64,000 nt of DNA, taken from Clostridiales bacterium (GTDB lineage Bacteria > Bacillota > Clostridia > Christensenellales > Aristaeellaceae). This document shows, piece by piece, positions 1-7,820 of the stretch. A program made the position numbers and the translations under genes. The notes below the pieces were generated by a model. The model saw only the letters and a list, made by a program, of their open reading frames with translations. It made no database searches and was not told the origin of the DNA. Each line of letters begins with the position of its first letter. The first letter of the stretch is position 1. The stretch covers positions 178,525 through 242,524 of the forward strand of contig SVHA01000002.1 of assembly GCA_015056085.1 (NCBI GenBank), in the 5' to 3' direction.

Positions 1-72
1 CAGGAGCGTCTGGCATAATCCGGGCAGAAAGGGGATGTCCGGCAGGGGAGTTAATCCGTTATTGCGGCGCAT
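1..72 (-). CDS. Start of an unidentified gene, cut by the window edge
   Basis: An ATG at position 72 on the minus strand is preceded by GGAGG with a 5-base spacer and opens a frame running off the window edge. The 24 visible residues begin MRRNNGLTPLPDIPFLPG and match no family I recognise. It lies 35 bases downstream of a GerMN lipoprotein gene in the same direction and is probably the next gene of that operon. It is too short to assign a function. Confidence 0.5.
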   Translation of the reverse strand, partial: MRRNNGLTPLPDIPFLPGLCQTLL

Positions 73-107
73 AAAAGCCTCCGGTGGAATCGGTCAGAAT
101 AACTGCG

Positions 108-1595
108 TTACGGTTGGACGGGCAGGACGAAGAAATCGCCGTCCCACACCACATCCTGCCCCAGGTCTGACAGCGCCTCGCCGCCGAAATAGTACCGCAC
201 ACGGCGCACGTTCAGGCACGTTCCCAGGGCAGAGGTGATGCTGCGGCACATCATCTGCTGATTCATGCCGCTGCCTTTGATGATGTCTGCTGTGCGACCG
301 CTGAAGTGCACAAGCAGCGTGTCGCCCTGCACCGACAGGCCCAGGATGTCTGCATCCGTCAGACCTTCGGGGGTCAGGCGGTCAGTGTTTTGCGGCGCAT
401 CGCCAAAGAGTTTCAGCAGAATCCTTCGGGGGGAATAGGCCTCCCCCTGGGGGAAGAACACCGTCAGAGGCATCAGCAGGCCGTTTTGCGGGAAGAGCAG
501 GGAGCGGCTTTCCAGGATGAAGGGGGCGTAATCCGCCCGGGTCATGACGCCGCCGGGGAAGAGCATGCTGCCGAAGGTGGGGTGAATCACGCTGGTGATG
601 CGGTTCTGCCCCGCCTGAATCTGCACAGACTGCAACGAGGGAATGAAGGTGGTCAGGGTGCAGGTGAGGGCGGCATAGAGGCACGCCGGCTCAATGGATG
701 CCTGACGCAGGCGGCTTTCCAGATCGGCAGGGAAGTGCAGGGTGATGCGCCGCGCACCGCCGGTGACGGCAATCACTTCGGGAGCGGCGGTCATGTCCAT
801 GGACAGGGACGCAAGGGGCGCAAAGAGGGGATTACTTGAGCCGGAGAACAGGGCGTTCACCAGTCCCTGGGCCAACTGGGCAGGGGACTGTCCCGGGAAG
901 GTGAGGCTGCGGACTTCCGGCATGACGCCGCTGCCGTCCGCCAGCGGGAAATACAGGGAACAGGCGGCGGTGAGTGGCGCGCTGTCGGCAGAAGCGCCCA
1001 CGGCGGGCCGCCGGGATTCCACCGATCGCCACAGGACGGGCAGCGTCTGGGCGGTGCTGGGCAGGAGGCATCCGGCGGGCAGATGGCCGCTGATGTCCAG
1101 CGCCGGGGCCTGACCGGCCACCAGCACGTTCACCGCATCGATGCCGGGCAGTTCGTCCAGCGTGGCGGACAGGGACAGGCACAGGGTGTAATACTCCCGG
1201 GCGTCCATCAGCAGCGCCGAGGTGGACAGATGCACCGTGCATACGCCGCCGGAAATCTCAATGGGCGTGTTGCCCACAAGGGTCAGGGGCATGGGGGCGA
1301 CGGTGCGCGTCAAAATGGCCCTGACCACCGTTTCGGCAGGATGCCGTCCCCGGTTGCTTTGCAGGGGCACATACTGGCACAGGAGATGCTCTCCGGCGCT
1401 GTCGGGCAGATACAGGGCGAAAGTTTCCTCCGCCATCAGGGCCGCGTCGCCCACAGGGGGTGTGTTGCCATCCACCGCCGGGGAGAGGGTGGCCACGGGG
1501 TCAGCCTGTTCTTCCACCGGGGCAGGGGAGGGCGCACAGGCAGACAGCGCCAGACAGGAAATCATCATCAGGCACAAAAGGCGTTTTTTCATCAT
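108..1595 (-). CDS. Lipoprotein with repeated GerMN domains
   Basis: This 495-residue secreted lipoprotein has a short signal peptide ending in LALSAC, a lipobox with the lipidated cysteine near residue 20. Three segments (about 55-177, 211-333 and 367-485) each look like a GerMN module: a beta-rich start, a central helix with conserved LLKLF- or LVNAL-like residues, and a VTVHF-like strand. GerMN domains occur in spore germination protein GerM and in actinobacterial LpqB. Its start overlaps the end of the previous lipoprotein gene by 4 bases, so the two are translationally coupled. The third module is the clearest and the first the weakest. No enzyme motif is visible, so an extracytoplasmic binding or regulatory role is likely but inferred. 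Confidence 0.75.
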   Translation of the reverse strand: MMKKRLLCLMMISCLALSACAPSPAPVEEQADPVATLSPAVDGNTPPVGDAALMAEETFALYLPDSAGEHLLCQYVPLQSNRGRHPAETVVRAILTRTVAPMPLTLVGNTPIEISGGVCTVHLSTSALLMDAREYYTLCLSLSATLDELPGIDAVNVLVAGQAPALDISGHLPAGCLLPSTAQTLPVLWRSVESRRPAVGASADSAPLTAACSLYFPLADGSGVMPEVRSLTFPGQSPAQLAQGLVNALFSGSSNPLFAPLASLSMDMTAAPEVIAVTGGARRITLHFPADLESRLRQASIEPACLYAALTCTLTTFIPSLQSVQIQAGQNRITSVIHPTFGSMLFPGGVMTRADYAPFILESRSLLFPQNGLLMPLTVFFPQGEAYSPRRILLKLFGDAPQNTDRLTPEGLTDADILGLSVQGDTLLVHFSGRTADIIKGSGMNQQMMCRSITSALGTCLNVRRVRYYFGGEALSDLGQDVVWDGDFFVLPVQP

Positions 1596-2548
1596 GGAGA
1601 CACCTCCGCCGTCAGGGACAGAAGGTCATGGGCGTCCATTTTCCACAAGCCGCCGGAGAAATACAGGCGCATCACCCGGGGCTGGGAAGCAGTTCCGGGG
1701 ATGTCCAGCTGGACGGTGAAAGTGGCCCTGTTGTCGTTGATGGAAGGCCCGGAGAAGGCGAAATCCGTCAGGTGGGGCAGGTTGTCCGCTTGGGCGGTAA
1801 AGGCGGCGTCTTCGCCCGAAAGGAGATACCGGGTCAGGCGCTGCCAGCTGCGCTGCTGCCACAGGGTGAGAATCATCTGCAGGGAGTTGTCGGGGGTCAG
1901 GAGCAGATCGTCTCTGCGGGTGAGCAGTTCAGCGGGGGAGGCGTCGCTGCTGCCGGGCTGATAGTAATTCCGGCGCAGACGCAGGCTGTCGGTGGCAGCG
2001 GATTGCTCCACCAGCACACAGACCTGATCGGCGTCACAGTTTTCCGTCAGCGTGGCGGCCAGTGCCTGCATACACAGCTGGCGCCGCAGGGGCACTTCCG
2101 TTTTCCAGAAGGCGTCCTCCTGCCAGGCGGCGGGCTCGTCAGGATAAGCGCTCAGAATTTCCTTGGAGAAGGTGACGAAGATCGTCCGGCCCTGATGCAC
2201 CGTGGAAAGCACCCGGGTGCCCGCAGGGAACAGGCCGGAGAGATGCCCCGAGGACGTGCCGGGGCCTGCAATCAGCGCCTCGGTGAGCGTCCTCTCCAAA
2301 GGCATGGAGGCAGAAGACGCCACCGCGCGGGTTTCGCTGGCCAGGCACGGCTCATCCAGATAGCGGAAATACAGGGTCGCTTCGTTTCCCCGGGGGAAGC
2401 GGTCTTCTTCGCCGGGCAGAGGCAGCACCGTGTCCGCATGGGGCACAAGGGTGGAAACGGCTTCTTCCAGGGGATCGGCGGGCATGGTGCAGCCGCCCAG
2501 GGTCATCACTGCCAGCAGTAGGGCCAGCAATTGCCAGAAACGCCTCAC
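1592..2548 (-). CDS. GerMN-domain lipoprotein next to a sensor kinase
   Basis: A 318-residue lipoprotein. The signal peptide ends LGGC near residue 20. One GerMN-like domain spans about residues 50-165, with a conserved GTRVLSTVHQGRTIFVTF stretch. A separate C-terminal alpha+beta domain (about 200-318) ends in a strand pair around the RVMRLYFSGGLWKMDA motif. It overlaps the histidine kinase gene by 4 bases and the next lipoprotein gene by 4 bases, so all three are coupled. In actinobacteria the GerMN lipoprotein LpqB follows mtrA-mtrB and modulates the kinase. The same arrangement here suggests, by analogy only, a sensor-accessory role. Confidence 0.75.
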   Translation of the reverse strand: MRRFWQLLALLLAVMTLGGCTMPADPLEEAVSTLVPHADTVLPLPGEEDRFPRGNEATLYFRYLDEPCLASETRAVASSASMPLERTLTEALIAGPGTSSGHLSGLFPAGTRVLSTVHQGRTIFVTFSKEILSAYPDEPAAWQEDAFWKTEVPLRRQLCMQALAATLTENCDADQVCVLVEQSAATDSLRLRRNYYQPGSSDASPAELLTRRDDLLLTPDNSLQMILTLWQQRSWQRLTRYLLSGEDAAFTAQADNLPHLTDFAFSGPSINDNRATFTVQLDIPGTASQPRVMRLYFSGGLWKMDAHDLLSLTAEVSP

Positions 2549-3945
2549 AGCCGCACCTCCTCTTTCCGATGCTGCAGGGGCAGATGCACCGTGAAAACGC
2601 TGCCCTCACCGGGCACGGAGGTCACGGTGATGTCGCCCTGATGCATGGTGATGATCTGCCGCACGATGGACAGGCCCAGGCCTGTGCCGCCGGTGGCCCG
2701 GGAGCGAGCTTTATCCACCCGGTAGAAACGGTCGAAGATGTGGGGCAGGTCCTCTTCCGGGATGCCCTCGCCGTTGTCCTTCACTGTGAGCACGGCTTCC
2801 TTGCCTTCCACGGTCAGAGATACCGAAATTTCGCCCTGCTCGGGGGTATACTTGAGGGCGTTGTCCACCAGATTGGTGATCACCTGCCCGATTTTGGACT
2901 TATCCACCTCGGCCTGCACCCTGGGGGCGATGTCGGTTAACAGCACCTGCCGGCGCTTTTCCGCCACGGGCGTCAGGGCATGGACAGCGGAGGTCACCAG
3001 TTCAGACAGGTCTTCCTTGGCAACGTGCAGGGCGGTTTCGTGGCTGTCCGCCCGGGTCAGCGTCAGCAGGTCGCTCACCACGGAGTTGAGCCGGTCAATC
3101 TCGTGGTTGATGTCCTGCATGAATTCTTCCCGCATTTCAGCGGGCATATCCGGCTGATAAATCAGGCTTTCCAGCAGGATTTTCATGGTGGTGAGGGGCG
3201 TTTTCAGTTCGTGGGAAGCATTGGACACAAACTGGGAACGGCTCTTGTCGAAATGCTCGATCTTTTCCGCCATGCGGTTGTAGTTTTCCGCCAGTTCCCG
3301 CATTTCGCCGGAGCCCCGCACCTTCACACGGGCGGACAGATCGCCCCGCTCCATGCGCTTGATGGTGCGGGTCAGCCGCTGAAGGGGATGGGAAATCAAC
3401 CGGGAGAAAACCAGGGAAATCACAATGGCGGAAAGGGTGACAATGGCAAAAATCCGCCACATCTGCGCCTGCAGGGAGGACACGGCGTCCACCAGCGACT
3501 GCACCGGCGCCACATACACCACTGTGCCCACCGTCTGCCCCTGATGCATCATGCGGGCGGCGCAGTAGGAGGCGTAATCGCCGGAGGGCGATTCATCCGT
3601 GTGGTGAATGCCGTAGGCGAGGCTGTCGCTGCCGTCCAGCACCTCAAGGACTTCCGGCAATTGCAGCCGCTGACCGTAGAGTCGGTTGGCGGTGTCCAGT
3701 TGCACCTTGCCTGTTTCGTCCGTCAGGAGGATTCTGCCGCCCATTTCCCCGGCGGTCACAGGCAGGGTCTCCTGCAGGGGAGAAAGGTCTGCCGAGGCAA
3801 AAAAAGGCGCACACATCACGGCCAGCTTCTCAACCGAGAGGCTGTCCTGATGGGTACGCTGTTCAAAAAGGCGGTCGGTGACCAGCGTGGTCAGGAGCGT
3901 CGCCATCACCAGGAAGGCGGCGCCCATAATGCCCGCAAAGGTCAA
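2545..3945 (-). CDS. Membrane sensor histidine kinase (PhoR/WalK type)
   Basis: Autophosphorylating kinase of a two-component system. Numbering is from the TTG at 3945. TM1 spans about 4-23, the extracytoplasmic sensor about 25-160 and TM2 about 164-184. A HAMP domain follows at about 184-236. HisKA carries H245 in SHELKTP, the N box is NLVDNALKYTP (358-368), and the G boxes are DNGEGIP (390-396) and GGTGLGLSI (419-427). All catalytic boxes are intact. The TTG at 3945 has no SD. The frame stays open upstream, and GGAGG lies at 3976-3980, so the true N-terminus is probably about 5-10 residues longer, from a non-standard codon. The gene lies 37 bases after the response regulator. Confidence 0.93.
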   Translation of the reverse strand: MTFAGIMGAAFLVMATLLTTLVTDRLFEQRTHQDSLSVEKLAVMCAPFFASADLSPLQETLPVTAGEMGGRILLTDETGKVQLDTANRLYGQRLQLPEVLEVLDGSDSLAYGIHHTDESPSGDYASYCAARMMHQGQTVGTVVYVAPVQSLVDAVSSLQAQMWRIFAIVTLSAIVISLVFSRLISHPLQRLTRTIKRMERGDLSARVKVRGSGEMRELAENYNRMAEKIEHFDKSRSQFVSNASHELKTPLTTMKILLESLIYQPDMPAEMREEFMQDINHEIDRLNSVVSDLLTLTRADSHETALHVAKEDLSELVTSAVHALTPVAEKRRQVLLTDIAPRVQAEVDKSKIGQVITNLVDNALKYTPEQGEISVSLTVEGKEAVLTVKDNGEGIPEEDLPHIFDRFYRVDKARSRATGGTGLGLSIVRQIITMHQGDITVTSVPGEGSVFTVHLPLQHRKEEVRL

Positions 3946-3982
3946 CAGTATTTTGACCCGGATGCTGCCCAGCAGCCTCCGT

Positions 3983-4678
3983 TTAGTTCTTGTCGGTGAA
4001 ATAGTAACCCACCTTCCACTTAGTGCAGATGAATTCAGGCTTGGTGGTGTCGCGCTCGATCTTTTCCCTCAGGCGTCGGATGTGCACGTCCACTGTCCGG
4101 GCGTCGCCGGTGTAATCGTACTTCCAGACGTTTTCCAGCATTTCCTTGCGGGTGAAGGGCCGGCCGCGGTTGGAGACGAACATCGCCAGCAGGTCAAACT
4201 CCTTGGCCGTCAGGCGGATTTCCTCGCCCGCCAGGGTGACGGTGCGCTTGAGGAAGTTCACTTCCAGATCCCGCACACGGACGATGCGGGGCTCTTCTGC
4301 GGGCGTATGGGGCTGATTCACCCGGCGCAGGATGGTTTTGATGCGGGCCTTGACCTCCAGAATGTTGAAGGGCTTGGTCATGTAGTCATCAGCGCCGTAT
4401 TCCAGGCCCAGAATCTTGTCCATGTCATCGCCCTTGGCGGTGAGCATGATGATGGGCACCGTGGAATGCTCCCTGATGCGCTGGCACACGCTCAGGCCGT
4501 CCAGTTTGGGCAGCATCACGTCCAGCAGAATCAGGTCGTAGGGCTGTTCAAAAAACTTGTCCAGAGCTTCTTCGCCATCCATGGCGCTTTCGGTCTCATA
4601 GCCCTCCTGCTCCAGGGTATATTTGAGTCCCTTGAGGATCAACGGTTCGTCGTCAACCAGAAGAATTCGCTTGCCCAT
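3983..4678 (-). CDS. OmpR/PhoB-family response regulator
   Basis: DNA-binding partner of the adjacent kinase, 231 residues. The receiver domain (1-120) has the acidic pocket D9/D10, phospho-acceptor D53 in LLDVMLP, T80 and K102 in TKPF. The winged-helix effector domain (about 130-229) includes the RTVDVHIRRLREKIE recognition region. ATG at 4678 is preceded by AAGGAG with a 12-base spacer. It is the first gene of a minus-strand operon that continues into the kinase and two GerMN lipoproteins. The sequence resembles the WalR/PhoP group, but no neighbouring walH/walI genes are present, so I do not give a gene name. Confidence 0.95.
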   Translation of the reverse strand: MGKRILLVDDEPLILKGLKYTLEQEGYETESAMDGEEALDKFFEQPYDLILLDVMLPKLDGLSVCQRIREHSTVPIIMLTAKGDDMDKILGLEYGADDYMTKPFNILEVKARIKTILRRVNQPHTPAEEPRIVRVRDLEVNFLKRTVTLAGEEIRLTAKEFDLLAMFVSNRGRPFTRKEMLENVWKYDYTGDARTVDVHIRRLREKIERDTTKPEFICTKWKVGYYFTDKN

Positions 4679-4731
4679 ATTCTGTCACGGCTCCTTTTGT
4701 AGCGCAGTGTGTATACAACGAGGATATCCCC

Positions 4732-4760
4732 ATTTTACACCGAAATGTAAAGAAAATCAA
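4732..4760 (-). promoter_or_regulatory. Sigma-A promoter of the two-component operon
   Basis: On the minus strand TTGATT (4755-4760) and TAAAAT (4732-4737) are separated by 17 bases, about 54 bases before the response regulator start. It lies in the only gene-free gap (4679-4799) between the response regulator and the ABC ATPase. Confidence 0.75.
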
Positions 4761-4799
4761 GAGAAAAAGAAACGAAAGTGTCATAAATGCAGAAAAAGT

Positions 4800-5468
4800 T
4801 CAATCCTGCTGAAGAATCCGCCCTCGTTCCAGCACCAGTCGCCGGGGTGCACGGCGGGCGGCCTTTTCGTCGTGGGTGATGAGCACCAGCGTGCGGCCTT
4901 CCCGATGCATTTCGTCCAGCAGGTCCATCACTGCCTCGGCGGAAGCGGGGTCGAGGCTGCCCGTGGGCTCGTCCGCCAGCAACAGGGCGGGGTCTCTCGC
5001 CAGCGCCCGGGCGATGGCGACACGTTGCTGCTGTCCGCCGGAAAGTTCGCAGGGCCGGTGATGGAGGCGGTCACCCATGCCGACACGCCGCAGCAGGTCT
5101 TCCGCCTTTTTCAGCCGCTGTTGCTGTGCAACGCCGCAGAGCATCAGCGGCAGGGCGACGTTTTCCAGCGCTGTGAGTCGGGGCAGCAGCTGGAATCCCT
5201 GAAACACAAAGCCGATTTCGGCGCCTCTGATGCGGGAGAGGTCGGCGGGCGGCAGCTTGGCTACATTGCGCCCGGCGAGAACGTATTCCCCGCTGTCGGG
5301 GACGTCCAGGCACCCCAGAATGTTCATCAGCGTGGACTTGCCCGACCCGCTGGGCCCGACGATGGCGACATACTCTCCCCGGGCGATGTGGATGTCCACG
5401 CCGTCCAGCGCAGCCACCTCCTGTCCGTCCAGGGTGTACTTCTTTCGCAGGTGGGTGGTGTGGATCAT
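4800..5468 (-). CDS. ABC transporter ATPase, LolD/MacB-like, without permease
   Basis: A 222-residue ATPase. Walker A is GPSGSGKST, the Q-loop is GFVFQGF, the signature is LSGGQQQR, Walker B is ALLLADEPT and the H-loop is LITHD, so all ATPase elements are present. It is closest to the MacB/LolD/FtsE-like exporter class. The start is ATG 5468, preceded by GGAGG with a 7-base spacer. The open frame extends 56 codons further upstream, but those codons are translated repeat DNA and not part of the protein. No permease lies on either side: repeats lie upstream, and downstream is the promoter of the two-component operon. The partner must be elsewhere or lost. Confidence 0.9.
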   Translation of the reverse strand: MIHTTHLRKKYTLDGQEVAALDGVDIHIARGEYVAIVGPSGSGKSTLMNILGCLDVPDSGEYVLAGRNVAKLPPADLSRIRGAEIGFVFQGFQLLPRLTALENVALPLMLCGVAQQQRLKKAEDLLRRVGMGDRLHHRPCELSGGQQQRVAIARALARDPALLLADEPTGSLDPASAEAVMDLLDEMHREGRTLVLITHDEKAARRAPRRLVLERGRILQQD

Positions 5469-5583
5469 ATACATTCCTCCTTGCAGGGGCTTCGCCCCCA
5501 CCAAAGGGCTTTGCCCTTTGGAATCCCAGTCGGGGGCGCTGCCCCCGACACCCCCGCAAGGGCCATTGGCCCTTGACCCATCA

Positions 5584-5614
5584 CCCCAAGCCCAAGGGCT
5601 TGGGGGATTTTTTG
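5584..5614 (+). terminator. Terminator-like hairpin ending a repeat cassette
   Basis: CCCCAAGCCC and GGGCTTGGGG pair around a 2-base AA centre (about 4 bases if the innermost pair opens), followed by GATTTTTT. Equivalent hairpins sit at the same place in other cassettes (7968-7991, 8638-8658, 11599-11622, 17504-17529, 17927-17950) with different but self-complementary stems. Confidence 0.55.
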
Positions 5615-5654
5615 CAGGTGAGATTATCCTTTGCAACTTGTTAAGTCAAGCAAC

Positions 5655-6390
5655 AACGGAGGGGACTCCGAAGGGGTCCAGGGGGCGATCGGAAAGCCCC
5701 CTGGTTCATCCGGCAAAGGGACGTTGCAGGTATAAGCATAGAAATGGAACAATCTTTTGTGCAAGTTGAGGTTTCGCCCTCACGGGCGACCAAAGGGCTT
5801 TCCGATCGCCCTTTGGAAACCTTCGGATGCAAGTAGTCTTATTTGGCCCTTAACCCACCACCTCGAGCCTTGAAGGGCTTGGGGGATTGTTTGTATGGGG
5901 GATTATCCTTTGTTTATTGCTCGGTCAACTCTCATCGGAGGGGACTCCGAAGGGGTCCAGGAGGGCGATCGGAAAGCCCCCTGGTTGCTGTGGAGAAAAC
6001 GTGCAACAGGTATCGGATTAGAAACGGATGATCCTTTATCCAAGGTGAGGGTTTCGCCCTCACGGGCGACCAAAGGGCTTTCCGATCGCCCTTTGGAAAC
6101 CTTCGGATGCAAGTAGTCTTATTTGGCCCTTAACCCACCTCCTCGAGCCTTGAAGGGCTTGGGGGATTATTTGTTAAGGGGATTATCTTTTATTTATTGT
6201 TGGGACGAGCAACAACGGAGGGGACTCCGAAGGGGTCCAGGGGGCGATCGGAAAGCCCCCTGGTTGTTGCGGATAAATTTCGCAACAGGTATCGGATTAG
6301 AAACGGATAATCCTTTATCCAAGGTGGGGTTTCGCCCTCACGGGCGACCAAAGGGCTTTCCGATCGCCCTTTGGAAACCTTCGGGCTCCC
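5655..6390. repeat. About 280-bp tandem repeat, 2.6 copies
   Basis: Each unit holds two related hairpins about 112 bases apart: a CCAGGGGGC-type stem (5678-5704, 5957-5984, 6237-6263) and a CCAAAGGGC-type stem (5790-5816, 6070-6096, 6348-6374). Spacing between equivalent hairpins is 278-280 bases. The CCAAAGGGC-type hairpin is preceded by another small hairpin, TCGCCC pairing with GGGCGA. The intervening sequence is also conserved but less strictly. Confidence 0.9.
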
Positions 6391-6395
6391 TCCGG

Positions 6396-6800
6396 ATGAA
6401 GGGATTTTAGCGTGCTTGTTGAGGAAACGGTTTTCGTTGTTCCGGCAAAAACTACTTACAAGGATGCAGACCGAAGGGGTCCAGGGGGCGATCGGAAAGC
6501 CCCCTGGTTGCTCCGGAAAAACCGAGTAACAGGAATCAGACAACAACCTCTACAACAGTTCCGGCGTGCGGCGCACCGTCGCCGCACACGGACTCCATCG
6601 GAGCGACCCCGAAACGGGCCGCCCCTGCGAGGCGCTTGAGGGTAACTCAACCCAATAACGCTCACAAGACCGGGGGAAAGGGGGGAGTCCAGAGGGGGTG
6701 TCTCCGGGTGGGATGAATTGAGACACCCCCTCTGGCCCTCTTTGGTTCTTTCTCAGGCCTGAGAAAGAACGCCTATCGGATGCTATTGCTTGCAAGGTGA
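6396..6800 (+). repeat. 400-bp repeat module, copy 1
   Basis: This is near-identical (about 95% by eye) to 8112-8505 in the same orientation and similar to 10975-11405 in inverse orientation. It contains one CCAGGGGGC-type hairpin (6481-6507), a perfect 16-bp stem with 15-base loop (6689-6704 with 6720-6735), and a perfect 26-base palindrome centred on AGGCCT (6745-6770). Confidence 0.9.
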
Positions 6801-6846
6801 AGGTTTCGCCTTCACGGGCGACAGGAAAGCCCCCTGGTTGCATGAA

Positions 6847-6884
6847 CAAAAAGAACACCTCCAGTCACAGTATGACCGGAGGTG
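6847..6884 (-). terminator. Terminator of the dipeptidase gene
   Basis: On the minus strand CACCTCCGGTCA pairs with TGACTGGAGGTG (one mismatch), followed by TTCTTTTTG. It lies 18 bases after the stop codon. Confidence 0.8.
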
Positions 6885-6902
6885 ATAAAAGCAATCCCAG
6901 AA

Positions 6903-7808
6903 TCAGGCGAGGCGCTGATAATACTTCAGCAGGTTGCCGCCGGCAATTCCGGCGATGGATTCTTCATTATAGCCGTACCGACGCAGGGCGTCCAGCAGAT
7001 TCCCCATCTGCCCGGCGTGCTGCAAATCATCCGGCGTGCATTCAATGCCGTCGAAATCGCTGCCGAAGCCGACGATATCCCCGCCGCCCATCTGGCAGAT
7101 GTGATCGATATGCTGGGCGATAGTGACGCAATCCGCCTTGCCGTCATCAGAGAGGAAATGCGGATAGAAGTTCACGCCGATGTATCCGCCGTACTGAATC
7201 ATGGCCCGGATTTGCTCATCGGTGAGGTTGCGGAAGTGATCCCGTAGGCTGCGGCAGCAGGAGTGGGAAGCCATGGGCGGCTTGTCACCTTTGCGGAACA
7301 GATCCCAGAATCCGCCTTCGTTGAGGTGGGACACATCCACCGCAATGCCCAGGCGCTGCATTTCCCGCACGGCCTGAATGCCGTAATCCGTCAGGCCGGT
7401 GGTGGCGTCCACCTTGGCGGGGGTGCCCAGGCGGTTGACGTTGTTCCACACGGGCGCCGCCATGCGGATGCCCTTCTCCCGCCATTCGGCAATGGCGCTC
7501 AGACCCTTTTCAAACACCTCGCAGCCTTCCAACGACAGCATGAAACTGACGTCGCCGGCCTTGGCCTGAGCGGGGTCATCCACCATCACGAGGCCGGCGT
7601 CCAGCATCCGCTGCACCTGCTGATATTCAGCGGCGGCGATGCCTTCGTAGTCGCCCTTGTTGCCCTTGGGGCCGCTGAACAGCGCAAAGGTTTGCAGGCT
7701 GACGCTGCCCTGACGCAGCCGGTCAGGGTTGATCATGCACTCTGCAGGTTTTGCGTGGTGTACGCCCAGGGCGTACAGGGTGTCGGAATGGGTGTCGGCG
7801 ATGAACAT
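6903..7808 (-). CDS. Membrane dipeptidase-like peptidase, family M19
   Basis: A 301-residue dinuclear-zinc dipeptidase of the renal dipeptidase family that hydrolyses small dipeptides. The metal ligands H7 and D9 lie in ADTHSDTL, the bridging acid is in LSLEGCE, and the other His ligands are in DVSHLNE and ASHSCCRSL. GFGSDFDGIE supplies the final catalytic aspartate. ATG 7808 follows AGAAGG with a 6-base spacer. The open frame runs 45 codons further upstream into repeat R2, but that part is not protein. No signal peptide is present, so it should be cytoplasmic. It is a single-gene unit with its own terminator and a repeat block on both sides. Confidence 0.93.
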   Translation of the reverse strand: MFIADTHSDTLYALGVHHAKPAECMINPDRLRQGSVSLQTFALFSGPKGNKGDYEGIAAAEYQQVQRMLDAGLVMVDDPAQAKAGDVSFMLSLEGCEVFEKGLSAIAEWREKGIRMAAPVWNNVNRLGTPAKVDATTGLTDYGIQAVREMQRLGIAVDVSHLNEGGFWDLFRKGDKPPMASHSCCRSLRDHFRNLTDEQIRAMIQYGGYIGVNFYPHFLSDDGKADCVTIAQHIDHICQMGGGDIVGFGSDFDGIECTPDDLQHAGQMGNLLDALRRYGYNEESIAGIAGGNLLKYYQRLA

Positions 7809-7820
7809 GATATACCTTCT

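Larger units (their letters stand above)
5481..6846. repeat. Repeat cluster R1 of hairpin elements
   Basis: This 1.37-kb gene-free block is composed of GC-rich inverted repeats. It has a cassette of short hairpins (5481-5616), a tandem array of about 280-bp units (5655-6390), and a 400-bp module (6396-6800) also present in R2 and R3. Short open frames run through it in several frames, but none has an SD site or recognisable protein sequence. No transposase is present. Confidence 0.9.

Noticed and set aside
5469..5636. 56-residue N-terminal extension of the ABC ATPase
   Set aside because: It is translated repeat DNA; the SD and family N-terminus point to ATG 5468. The same applies to the 45 residues before the M19 dipeptidase start.
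5641..6858. Several 60-120-codon open frames in repeat cluster R1 (similar ones in R2-R4)
   Set aside because: They follow the repeat structure, have no SD, occur in several frames at once and translate to repetitive Pro/Gly/Arg-rich sequence of no family.
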